Below are positions 28,378 to 36,685 of a DNA stretch of 40,168 nucleotides, one piece after another. A program made the translations under genes and the position numbers. The stretch lies in the NCBI GenBank assembly GCA_022824615.1, contig JAJDZM010000082.1, forward strand, positions 1 through 40,168. Reading direction: 5' to 3'. The notes below the pieces were generated by a model. That model was not told the DNA's origin. It did not search any database and was given only the letters and a program-made list of their open reading frames with translations. Each line of letters starts with the position of its first letter. The stretch's first letter is position 1. The stretch is from Candidatus Binatia bacterium. Its GTDB lineage: Bacteria > Desulfobacterota > Binatia > Bin18.

Positions 28378-28382
28378 AGCCC

Positions 28383-28412
28383 TAGATCGGTATCGCCAGC
28401 AACTCGCTCAGG
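28383..28412 (-). pseudogene. 3'-end remnant of an alpha/beta hydrolase paralogue (direct repeat of 30528-30557)
   Basis: 26/30 nt identity to the 3' end of the 30527-31585 gene; minus strand reads LSELLAIPI* versus LSELLATPV*. Confidence 0.6.
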
Positions 28413-28565
28413 GGATGATGCTATAGTGCAGCGCGTCATCACGATTCTATCAGGTATAAACTTTTGGAAGATCGTAACATTGAGATTAGCGTAGAGAGTG
28501 AGGCCGGATTCGCAGCACAGCTATGATACAAAAAACGGGATGACGCCCTGAGAATAAAGTACGCA

Positions 28566-29384
28566 ATGAACCCTCAAGTCGCTTTGTACTTTCGCAAGGA
28601 ATTCCGCGAGGCCAGATATGCCGCCCTAAAAGACGCGGAGGGCTATCAACGAGTCTTGTTCGTGTTGGAGCGCCTCGGAGCGTATATGGTCGAAAAAGGC
28701 TGTCATGAAGAACACGAGCACGAAAAGGCAGATGGTCTCGGCGATTACAAGAATTGTATAACCGCCCTAGTCAAAAAATATCATCCTTTGGAAAAAGACC
28801 GTAAAAGACAGCCCAGTACGTATAGAGACTGTCATACTGCGTTCGGCAGTTTGTACGAGATGGTTATGCACGGTAGAAATGACGCTCTGCATCAGGGCGC
28901 TTTTGGGCGGATTCTCACCTTACATCTTGTGCAGCTAGCTCTGTTTTTGGAGGATACATTAATGACCATTATGACTGGCGAGATAAAAAATTATATGACA
29001 CGAAATCCCATGTGTGCGAGTGAATGGCAGCCGGTTAGTTTTGTTCGTCAGATGATGCTTGCGAACTCGTTCACGTACATTCCTGTGTATCTGAAAAGGG
29101 GGGATGCCGAGAGAGAAGAAGCGGCTTGGTATATAATTACTGATTGTGATGTTGCAATGTACCTCCAGCCCTTTAACAGCGATTGCCGAGCAAGACGGCT
29201 AACTAAATCAATCAAAGACGCAATTGAGTTGGGCGAGATGAATATAGAGAAAGCGGTTACTGTTCCCCCTGATAGGCCTGTTCGGGCTGTATTAAAACTT
29301 ACCGAAGGGAAGAAACCGGTATTAGTAAAACGCGACGATTGTAATGAATTGCAGGGTATCGCGACTACATTTGACTTGATGTAA
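28566..29384 (+). CDS. CBS-type protein with a HEPN-like N-terminal region
   Basis: N-terminal helical region with HGRNDALHQG (R-x4-H); C-terminal IKNYMTRNPMCASEWQPVSFVRQMMLANSFTYIPVYLKRG ... EKAVTVPPDRPVRAVLKLTEGKKPVLVKRDDCNELQGIATTFDLM is CBS-like. Confidence 0.55.
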   Translation: MNPQVALYFRKEFREARYAALKDAEGYQRVLFVLERLGAYMVEKGCHEEHEHEKADGLGDYKNCITALVKKYHPLEKDRKRQPSTYRDCHTAFGSLYEMVMHGRNDALHQGAFGRILTLHLVQLALFLEDTLMTIMTGEIKNYMTRNPMCASEWQPVSFVRQMMLANSFTYIPVYLKRGDAEREEAAWYIITDCDVAMYLQPFNSDCRARRLTKSIKDAIELGEMNIEKAVTVPPDRPVRAVLKLTEGKKPVLVKRDDCNELQGIATTFDLM

Positions 29385-29386
29385 GT

Positions 29387-29884
29387 CTATTCGACCTGAA
29401 GAAGTTGCCTTGCCTTTCCACGCAGCTCCTCGTCGCAACACCACTTGTGGTTTTTCTTCCATCTTTCTATCACCTTCACCTTCTCCTCAGACCATTGGAA
29501 TTGATCTCTCTCGGGATCATCCGCCGCTTCCTTGCAGTCGTCCCAGACTTCACTAAACGGGAACGCTTCCATTTTCCTCAGCCCAATTTCTGCGCAAATC
29601 TTCTCGTTGCCTAATCCCCTCATGCACCCTTCTATAACCTTTCTCGTTTTTAGCATCCGAATTCCCTCGTTGGTCTGTAAACAGTACAACATCTCCCCTG
29701 CATTATCCTGAGTTGGCGTAAAATGCATATGTTCACGCCCGTTGAAATCTGTCCACTTCACTAGATTTCCGTTTACCATTCCTTCATTCCATTCTGCGTC
29801 AGCCCTCCCTACCAGGGCTATAGCCATCCCCAATACTAACAATAACTTTCTCACCCTAATCTCCTCATCCGTGGCTCGATTCAT
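29387..29884 (-). CDS. Hypothetical secreted protein
   Basis: Signal-peptide-like VRKLLLVLGMAIALVGRADAEW; no recognised domain. Confidence 0.5.
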   Translation of the reverse strand: MNRATDEEIRVRKLLLVLGMAIALVGRADAEWNEGMVNGNLVKWTDFNGREHMHFTPTQDNAGEMLYCLQTNEGIRMLKTRKVIEGCMRGLGNEKICAEIGLRKMEAFPFSEVWDDCKEAADDPERDQFQWSEEKVKVIERWKKNHKWCCDEELRGKARQLLQVE

Positions 29885-30267
29885 CCATCGATTTTCAGAG
29901 GCGTATGGCGTGCCAGCACCTCGAAGTCGATGTCCTTATGAAGAACGGTCGTATCGGTGCGAATGGCAACTGCCCCGATAAGACAGTCAATGAGCTTGCG
30001 AACGGTTTCCCCTTCTTGCCGACAGTATCGATAAAGAACAGCCGCCTCGTCGTAGTCCCTTGAGAGCGTCGGCATGAGGACTGCGCGCGCAAGTAACCGG
30101 CGAAGGCTGTGCAGGTGCCGCTCATTCCGTGCGCCAGCGAGCACTTCCATCCGGACCGCATCGCAGATCGCGATTTCGCTTTCGAGCAGCGCCTCGACTC
30201 GATTGCAGACAGGTGAGCCAGTGTCTCGAAGGAACTCGACCCAGGCGGACGTATCTATCAGAATCAC
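29881..30267 (-). CDS. vapC: VapC-type PIN domain toxin
   Basis: MILIDTSAWVEFLRDTGSPVCNRVEALL ... ICDAVRMEVLAGARN ... LIDCLIGAVAIRTDTTVLHKDIDFEVLAR (PIN acidic residues). Confidence 0.93.
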   Translation of the reverse strand: MILIDTSAWVEFLRDTGSPVCNRVEALLESEIAICDAVRMEVLAGARNERHLHSLRRLLARAVLMPTLSRDYDEAAVLYRYCRQEGETVRKLIDCLIGAVAIRTDTTVLHKDIDFEVLARHTPLKIDG

Positions 30268-30485
30268 GTTGAGCGACCAGACCGCATTTCGTCGAGGTCA
30301 CCATCCCAACCCGACCCGCGAAGCCGTTTGGCTTCATCAACGTCAAGGGGTTCCGCTGCAAGTGCGCGAAGTGCCAGATTGATCGCCTCGCGCTTCGAGG
30401 TCAGGCGATAACGGCGCATGATTTCGGCGCAGGCCTCATCGTCGATATTTACGTTCGTGCGTGACATACACCTTGTATACACCAC
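30264..30485 (-). CDS. vapB: VapB-type antitoxin
   Basis: RTNVNIDDEACAEIMRRYRLTSKREAINLALRALAAEPLDVDEAKRLRGSGWDGDLDEMRSGR; 4 bp overlap with vapC. Confidence 0.92.
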   Translation of the reverse strand: MVYTRCMSRTNVNIDDEACAEIMRRYRLTSKREAINLALRALAAEPLDVDEAKRLRGSGWDGDLDEMRSGRST

Positions 30486-30526
30486 TATCGAAAGGGAGCC
30501 AAGGGCATGTTGCAGACGGAAGAATT

Positions 30527-31585
30527 CTATACCGGTGTCGCCAGCAGCTCGCTCAGGTGCTGGTCGATCTGTTTCAGATAGTCCGGCTCGATGCCAAACA
30601 GCCCGAGGTGGCCGTAGATGCTGTGAAGCACCCGGAATTCGCTGTTCGGAATGAGTTGCTGTTCGGCTTCACAGTCGCGCGGCGGGAAAAACATGTCTTC
30701 GTCAATCGGCATGACAAACACTTTTGCCCGAATCCTCTCAAGCGCCTGTTTGAGATCGCCACCGGTATGCCGGCTGACATCTCCCCGCTGCCATTTCCAG
30801 GCCATGCACAGCAGGTTGTTCGGATCCATGGGCAGAAAATAGTTCTCAACAAAACCGACCACAAAGTCTTCGGTGGAAGAGAAGCCCAGCTCCCGCCAGG
30901 GTTCCTGCTTGAACAGCTCGGTACAGAAGCCCATCACTGACCACAGGCGGGCCTGGCGACGCAATCCGACCTGGACCGCGTGCGGGTCGGTGTACCAGCC
31001 GTTATTCCAGGCCGGGTCCGAGGTGATGGCCTCGTTTAGGGTCTCAACGTACAGAAAGTCGTGCGGTGTATTCTTGGCCGTGCCGGCCAGCGGGGCCGCG
31101 CGCTTGACCATATCGGGATAGCGCACCGCCCACTCATAGGTCTGTTGGGCACCCATGGAGCCGCCACACACCAGTTCCAGGCGTTCAATACCAAACTGTT
31201 CGGTTACCAGCTTATGCTGGGCGCAGACATCGTCGCCGATCCGGATACGCGGGAAACGCGCCATATTGAACGGAGCGGGCGTATTGGACGGCGAACTTGA
31301 CAGACCGTTGCCGAGTTGGTTGGCGATAATAACGAAATACTTGTCCGGGTCGATGGCCCGGCCTTTGCCCACGTGGACGTCGGCCATGATCTTGCTGGTT
31401 CCCGAGTACCAGGTCGGCATGAGGATCGCATTGTCCTTTTGGGCGCTCAGCGTTCCCTGAGTGGTATAGGCGAGCTTGCCGTCGTGCAGGGTTCCACCTT
31501 CTTCCAGGGAAAAATTACCGAGCTCGAACAGCTCAAACGGCCCGTGGTTCTCGTGCGAGTAATAGTCGTTGAATACGCTGGCCAT
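30527..31585 (-). CDS. Alpha/beta fold hydrolase (homoserine O-acetyltransferase-like)
   Basis: FELGNFSLEEGGTLHDGKLAYTTQGTLS ... LVCGGSMGAQQTYEWAVRYPDMVKRAAPLAGTAKNTP ... GHLGLFG; start set at MASVFNDYY. Confidence 0.9.
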   Translation of the reverse strand: MASVFNDYYSHENHGPFELFELGNFSLEEGGTLHDGKLAYTTQGTLSAQKDNAILMPTWYSGTSKIMADVHVGKGRAIDPDKYFVIIANQLGNGLSSSPSNTPAPFNMARFPRIRIGDDVCAQHKLVTEQFGIERLELVCGGSMGAQQTYEWAVRYPDMVKRAAPLAGTAKNTPHDFLYVETLNEAITSDPAWNNGWYTDPHAVQVGLRRQARLWSVMGFCTELFKQEPWRELGFSSTEDFVVGFVENYFLPMDPNNLLCMAWKWQRGDVSRHTGGDLKQALERIRAKVFVMPIDEDMFFPPRDCEAEQQLIPNSEFRVLHSIYGHLGLFGIEPDYLKQIDQHLSELLATPV

Positions 31586-31695
31586 GCTCCGTCTCCTTGT
31601 CCGCTGAGCGTGTGTTTGAATCAGCCGTCTGGTTGGGGTATAGCTGATTCGGACGGAAAGCCCAAGGGAAATACAAGAGAGGGAATGCCTCACTT

Positions 31696-31785
31696 TGCAT
31701 ATCCCCCCTCACCCCAGCCCTCTCCCTCCAGGGGAGAGGGAGCAGACATTCCCTCCCCCTGGAGGGGAGGGGGGCGCTGAGCCGG
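31696..31785. repeat. Palindromic REP-like repeat cluster
   Basis: cccctcaccccagccctctccctccaggggagaggg and attccctccccctggaggggagggg. Confidence 0.7.
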
Positions 31786-31828
31786 CAGTTGGCAGGAGGC
31801 AAGTGAAGCGGGAACACCGGAAGAAACC

Positions 31829-32896
31829 ATGTCACACGACGTATCCACAGATGGCCTGAACGCGGAACTCGACGCCATCGAATACTACTTCGAGCAGGGC
31901 GTCACCGACGGGCTGCCCGTTGTCCCGCCAACGGAAGAGCGGATGCAGCTCATGCTGGCTGCCACCTCGCAGGCCGCAGACGAAGTGGTCGCCCTGGTGC
32001 CGCCCAATTTTGGTGAAGCCTCGGTCGAGAAGATCGCCGTGAATGCGGTCATGGCCGGCTGCAAGCCGGCATTTCTGCCGGTCGTGATTGCCGGTGTTCG
32101 GGCGATGTGCGACGAACGGGCCAATCTGCACGGCGTGCAGGGCACGACCCACACGGCCACGCCGCTGTTTATCATCAACGGCCCGATCCGCCAGCAGCTC
32201 GATATCAATTGTGCGGCCGGCGTGTTTGGTTCGGGCTGGCGGGCTAACGCGACCATCGGCCGGGCGCTGCGCCTGATCATGATTAATATCGGCGGCGCGC
32301 ATCCGGGTGAGATCGATAAGTCCACCATGGGCCATCCCGGCAAATACACCTATTGCATTGGCGAGTACGAAGAACAGAACCCATGGGACCCCCTCCACGT
32401 CGAGCGCGGCTACGAGCCGGAGCAGAGCACCATCAGCGTCTATTGCTGCGACGCCCCGCAGTGTGTCAGCAATCACGGCAGCCGCACGGCGCGTGGTATT
32501 CTGGATACCCTCGGTGCCAGCATGGCCGTCGGCTGGAGCGATAAGACCTATCTGGCCGGCAACTATATTGTCGTGCTCGGCCCGGAGCATGCCAACAGCA
32601 TTGCCGCGGATGGCATGAGCAAACAGGACGTCAAGCGCTATCTGTACGAGAACGTCCGTCGGCCGCTGCACGAGCTCCTGCCCGGACCGGACGGCAGTGA
32701 AGGTGTGAAGCGGGACAACCTGCCCGGTTGGCTGAACACCGCGGACGACTTCAGCCTGATCCCGAAAGTGTCCTCACCGGACGGTATTATTCTTGTCGTG
32801 GCCGGTGGGACGGCCGGACGCTTTTCCGTGCATATGTGCGGCTGGGGTGGCGGTGCCGGGCGGAGTGATCTGGTGACCGTACCCATAGAGATGTAA
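31829..32896 (+). CDS. Uncharacterised protein encoded directly upstream of the UGSC-family selenoprotein
   Basis: 355 aa; GVTDGLPVVPPTEERMQLML ... VEKIAVNAVMAGCKPAFLPVVIAGVRAM ... CAAGVFGSGWRANATIGRALRLIMINIGGAHPGEIDKSTMGHPGKYTYCIGE; 22 bp from the next start codon. Confidence 0.75.
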   Translation: MSHDVSTDGLNAELDAIEYYFEQGVTDGLPVVPPTEERMQLMLAATSQAADEVVALVPPNFGEASVEKIAVNAVMAGCKPAFLPVVIAGVRAMCDERANLHGVQGTTHTATPLFIINGPIRQQLDINCAAGVFGSGWRANATIGRALRLIMINIGGAHPGEIDKSTMGHPGKYTYCIGEYEEQNPWDPLHVERGYEPEQSTISVYCCDAPQCVSNHGSRTARGILDTLGASMAVGWSDKTYLAGNYIVVLGPEHANSIAADGMSKQDVKRYLYENVRRPLHELLPGPDGSEGVKRDNLPGWLNTADDFSLIPKVSSPDGIILVVAGGTAGRFSVHMCGWGGGAGRSDLVTVPIEM

Positions 32897-32918
32897 ACCC
32901 CCTCAAGAGGAGAACGAC

Positions 32919-33440
32919 ATGCCAAAACTCTATGACCCGACCGCAGCCTCGAAACAGGCCACCGCGGCACTCGCGGCCCGTTTACCGGACTTGCACGACA
33001 AGACAGTCGGTCTGCTCGACATCAGCAAGGCCAAGGGTAATTTTTTCCTGGATCGTGTGGAAGAAATGTTGACCACGCACTTTCAGCCGCGCGCCATCGT
33101 CCGGCGCATGAAGCCCACGTTTGCCCGTCCGGCACCGGATAACATCCGCCAGGAACTGGCGCGGGAGTGCGACGTTCTGATCGAAGCCCTGGCGGATTGA
33201 GGGTCGTGTACAACGTGCAGTGTGCACGACGGCATCTTTTTTGAAAAAGCCGGTATCCCCTCGGCGGTGTTTGCCACGACCGAGTTTTCCAATGCCGCAC
33301 TCGCACAGGCCAAGGCGCTCGGCATGCCGGATTTCACGGTCATCCTGGTGGAGCATCCCATTCAACCGCTCACACCGGAAGAAGTTCACGGACGGGCCGA
33401 GGCCGTGTTCGACCAGATGGTTGAAAAGGTGACTGAGTAA
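32919..33440 (+). CDS. UGSC family selenoprotein (in-frame TGA at 33198-33200 read as Sec)
   Basis: Continuous frame MPKLYDPTAASKQATAAL...LARECDVLIEALAD-U-GSCTTCSVHDGIFFEKAGIPSAVFATTEFSNAALAQAKALGMPDFTVILVEHPIQPLTPEEVHGRAEAVFDQMVEKVTE; UGSC motif spans the stop; RBS aagaggagaacgac before ATG. Confidence 0.9.
33203..33230 (+). promoter_or_regulatory. Candidate bacterial SECIS element
   Basis: GTCGTGTAC-aacgtgcagt-GTGCACGAC: 9 bp stem with one G-U wobble and a 10 nt loop, starting 2 nt after the UGA. Confidence 0.75.
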
Positions 33441-33473
33441 GCTTCTCGTCTCAGTAAAACCGGTCGTCCGAGC

Positions 33474-33812
33474 TTACCCAGCCAACGGGATGATGCCCAT
33501 CACCACCGGTTCATCACTCACCACTCGCGTGGTATGCCCCTGACCGGTCGTGTCTTCAACCAGGCGGGCGTCGCCGGGGCCAAAGCGCCGGGTGGTGCCG
33601 TCGCCCAAACCGATTTCCAGTTGACCGGAGAGAAGAATGACGTACTGTCGGCGCGGTGCGGGGTGCCAGTCCATAAAGGTCCCGACCGGCACTTCCACAA
33701 AAGAGATATGTGACGTGGCCTGCGGTTTGGTCAGGCCTGGATGTGAGGCCAGGCTTTGATCTTCGAAATGCGATTGGCTGTCGTCCCCGGTGTACAGACG
33801 ATAGAGTCCCAC
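33474..33812 (-). CDS. Cupin-like protein
   Basis: GTFMDWHPAPRRQYVILLSGQLEIGLGDGTTRRFGPGDARLVEDTTGQGHTTRV. Confidence 0.85.
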   Translation of the reverse strand: MGLYRLYTGDDSQSHFEDQSLASHPGLTKPQATSHISFVEVPVGTFMDWHPAPRRQYVILLSGQLEIGLGDGTTRRFGPGDARLVEDTTGQGHTTRVVSDEPVVMGIIPLAG

Positions 33813-33827
33813 TGTGTTTCCCCCTCC

Positions 33828-35426
33828 CTACTCCACGTCCGTAATCACGAAGTTCTGACTGGTTTGCTGCCACTCCAACCGGGTACTCTGCCCCGGATAC
33901 GGGAAGTCCTCCGCCACACATTCCCCCTCAACCCCCCGTAGAAACTCCTGCTGATCCCCCTCGCCCACCGTCGTCACCTGTACCGTTGCCCGGCCCAGTT
34001 CAAACCCATCCACAAAGGCCGTGACTCTGTGCACCCCAGCGCCCACCCGGTTCCAGTTGACTAACAACACAAACCCATTGTCCGCGTCCCCACAGGTCTC
34101 CTGCGTGTCCAACCGCTCCATGCCATACATCGCCAGGTGCTGCTCAACCTCTCCCCTCGCAGGCTCAATCTCGATCTCTACCTGCTCGGCGTCGCACACC
34201 CAACCCCACAGCGCCCTCACTCCACTCTGAAACGAGTGCGGACCCGGATTCTCCAGCACCCCCACCAGATCCCCTGGACCCTCCGGGCTCGGATAAAACC
34301 CCGAATTGACGACGAAGCTAATGAGGAATTCGGTTCCGTCTCTTCTCCGGAATGAACCGGTGAATATGCGGGCGTAGCCCACCTTGGGGACTTCAGCGCT
34401 GTCGAAAGCGTCGGCGGGGTTGTCGAAGTAATACTCCCAGAAGCCGCCTTCCGGGCTACTTTCCGCCGCGGCGATGAGCTGATCAAAGATGACTTCTCCG
34501 GTCGCGATGTCGCGGGAAATCCCTGCTTGTCGTAGCTCGAACCGGTCCGGAAACGCGCCGTGAAACAGGATGAGATTGGTGGCACGGTTTGTGACGCCGA
34601 CGTACACGGGGCCGTGTCGCCAGGGCCCGTTCGGATCCCGCAGGACGTTCTTTGCTTTCAAAATATCGCCATTCTGCTGCTGTGCGAGTGCGAGAAGGAA
34701 CTCTCCTGCTTGCGTGACGAAGGCCTTCAAGCTTGCACGGTCCACCACGTCCCTGGCCGTAACGGCCGGGTCGCCGGGATCGATATCTTCCTCAACCAAG
34801 TGAGATGCGTTGAGATCGAATCCCACGAGCAGCACGACCGGACTCCCGAATTTGGCCGAGACATAGACGGCGGCATGGCCGGAAGCGCCGGGGATACCGG
34901 GTACGTCGAACGGGCCGCCCTCCCCGGCGGTGGCATCCTCGAAGGCGGCCAGGGCCGCAGCAGGGTCGGTCAGGACAGCCGGGTCGATTCCCAATGCCTC
35001 AAGGATCGCTCCATATATCGCAGGCCTGAGTTGCCGGCCCGACAAGGACATGTCCTTCGCGTGAACGAACACCCGGCCGTCGATCCTCAGTTGGATAAGG
35101 TAGGTGGAGCCGGAACGGTACACACTCCCCTCTTGTCTGATAAGACATCCAACATACAATGTCCGTTGCGACGGCGTTGTTGTTCCCTGGCCAAACTGAT
35201 CTCTTACGGCCAGCGTGAAGTCCATCAGGCTCGCGCTGCCGTCTTCCACTTGTGACGCCGTCACGCGCGGGTCCGCAGGCGGCGTCACGCCGGTAGGCAG
35301 TGGGCAGTCGAGCTGCGCCTGCGCCAAGGCCGGGCGGGTGTCGGCAAAGACACCGACCAGCATCAGCAGGCCGCCCGTGAGAATCTGTAATGTCGAGGTC
35401 AGCCCTGTTCCGGTTCGCATCTTCAA
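33828..35426 (-). CDS. Secreted multidomain protein with Cache-like repeats and a Cys-containing C-terminal domain
   Basis: Signal peptide; two regions of Cache-sensor style (FDVPGIPGASGHAAVYVSAKFGSPVVLLVGFDL; GGFWEYYFDNPADAFDSAEVPKVGYARIFTGSF); C-terminal SFQSGVRALWGWVCDAEQVEIEIEP...CGDADNGFVLLVNWNRVGAGVHRVTAFVDGFELGRATVQVTT. Confidence 0.6.
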   Translation of the reverse strand: MKMRTGTGLTSTLQILTGGLLMLVGVFADTRPALAQAQLDCPLPTGVTPPADPRVTASQVEDGSASLMDFTLAVRDQFGQGTTTPSQRTLYVGCLIRQEGSVYRSGSTYLIQLRIDGRVFVHAKDMSLSGRQLRPAIYGAILEALGIDPAVLTDPAAALAAFEDATAGEGGPFDVPGIPGASGHAAVYVSAKFGSPVVLLVGFDLNASHLVEEDIDPGDPAVTARDVVDRASLKAFVTQAGEFLLALAQQQNGDILKAKNVLRDPNGPWRHGPVYVGVTNRATNLILFHGAFPDRFELRQAGISRDIATGEVIFDQLIAAAESSPEGGFWEYYFDNPADAFDSAEVPKVGYARIFTGSFRRRDGTEFLISFVVNSGFYPSPEGPGDLVGVLENPGPHSFQSGVRALWGWVCDAEQVEIEIEPARGEVEQHLAMYGMERLDTQETCGDADNGFVLLVNWNRVGAGVHRVTAFVDGFELGRATVQVTTVGEGDQQEFLRGVEGECVAEDFPYPGQSTRLEWQQTSQNFVITDVE

Positions 35427-35529
35427 ATCCTCCTCTCGGCTCCCGGGCGTGCCGCTGACACGTCCACGAAGGTCCGCCCGTTCCTATACCCGACAAACGC
35501 CCGGCTGTCACCATCACTAATGGGAGGAA

Positions 35530-36492
35530 CTACGGGGTTGGCTGCCGACTCTTCGCCCAGGCCGCCATGCCCCCAAACAAGTCGGCAAAGCTCGGCGCAG
35601 CGGTCTCAGCGCCGAACTCGCGGTAGAGCGTGTTGACGTTTACGACAATGCGCTCGGCATCCCCCCATGCGGCGTAATCGTGCAGCGCGATATCATTGGC
35701 CGCTTCGATTGCAGACAGGCCGGCGTCAAAGCGTTTGCGGGTTTCCTCTTCGATATATTGCAGATAGCCCCTGACCGACTCGACGCCACGCTTGTCGGTG
35801 ATCGGCCCATGCCCCGGCACCACGGTGTCAACATCCAGGGCAAGCATCAGCTCACACGCCTTGATCCAGTTGGCTATCGGTCCGTTCCACATCAGGGGTG
35901 TCCCATCAATAAAAAGAATATCTCCGGTAAAAATCGTCCGCTCGCCGGGCACATAGACCAGGACATCTCCCAGGGTATGGGCCGGGCCGACCTCAATGAG
36001 CTGAACATCCTTGTCTCCTACCTTGAGGTCGAGTCGTTTTTCAAACGTGCGCGAGGGATGGGTGGGGATGATATCGTCAAAGCGGAACGCGCCGAGAATC
36101 CGGGTGAGATACTCGCCCAACTCACCCATATCGGGAGCGGCTTTCATCATATCGGCGAGACGGCTGGGCGGGAGTTCTTGCATCTCTTGCGCACACGCCT
36201 TGGAGGCAATGATCTGCGCGCCGTGTACGAGCTGATTGCCGAACCAGTGGTCGCCGTTGGCGTGGGTATTCACCAGCGTATCGATCGACTGCGCGGCGCC
36301 GGTCGCGTCTTGCATAACCGCCAGCATCTCCCGCGTGAGAGCAAGGTCAAAGAGCGTATCAACCAGCAAAGACTGATCTCCATCCACAACCAGCCCGGCA
36401 TTGCTCCAGCCCCACGAACCGTCGGGCAGAAGATAGGCATACAGGCCATTCCCCAAATCGTGCAGTCCTTTGGCATAGTTCCATTTCGGCAT
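35530..36492 (-). CDS. MBL fold metallo-hydrolase
   Basis: LLVDTLFDLALTREML ... LVNTHANGDHWFGNQLV ... VGPAHTLGDVLVYVPGERTIFTGDILF ... VVPGHGPITDK. Confidence 0.94.
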   Translation of the reverse strand: MPKWNYAKGLHDLGNGLYAYLLPDGSWGWSNAGLVVDGDQSLLVDTLFDLALTREMLAVMQDATGAAQSIDTLVNTHANGDHWFGNQLVHGAQIIASKACAQEMQELPPSRLADMMKAAPDMGELGEYLTRILGAFRFDDIIPTHPSRTFEKRLDLKVGDKDVQLIEVGPAHTLGDVLVYVPGERTIFTGDILFIDGTPLMWNGPIANWIKACELMLALDVDTVVPGHGPITDKRGVESVRGYLQYIEEETRKRFDAGLSAIEAANDIALHDYAAWGDAERIVVNVNTLYREFGAETAAPSFADLFGGMAAWAKSRQPTP

Positions 36493-36685
36493 GGGTGTTT
36501 CCCTCCTTGCGTGTGGTCTTAGCAGGTGTCGGCTGAGACGAGTAGAGTCGGTCGTAGCGCGCTATCAGCGTGAGACTGTCTGGCGCCACTTCCCTTTTAC
36601 ACACGGACGCCTGCCTGATACAGCAGGACGGGCAGAGATTGGCAGGGCGGTGAGAGATGAGCAGGACGGATAAAGGAGCATAGGC

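Noticed and set aside
31696-31785. Repeat near 31.7 kb as an integration site for the UGSC operon
   Set aside because: Same class of palindromic intergenic element occurs elsewhere in the window; no matching partner copy on the far side of the UGSC genes.
33222-33440. 72 aa ORF as an independent gene
   Set aside because: It is the C-terminal half of the UGSC selenoprotein; its Met-like start lies inside the SECIS-like stem and no RBS precedes it.
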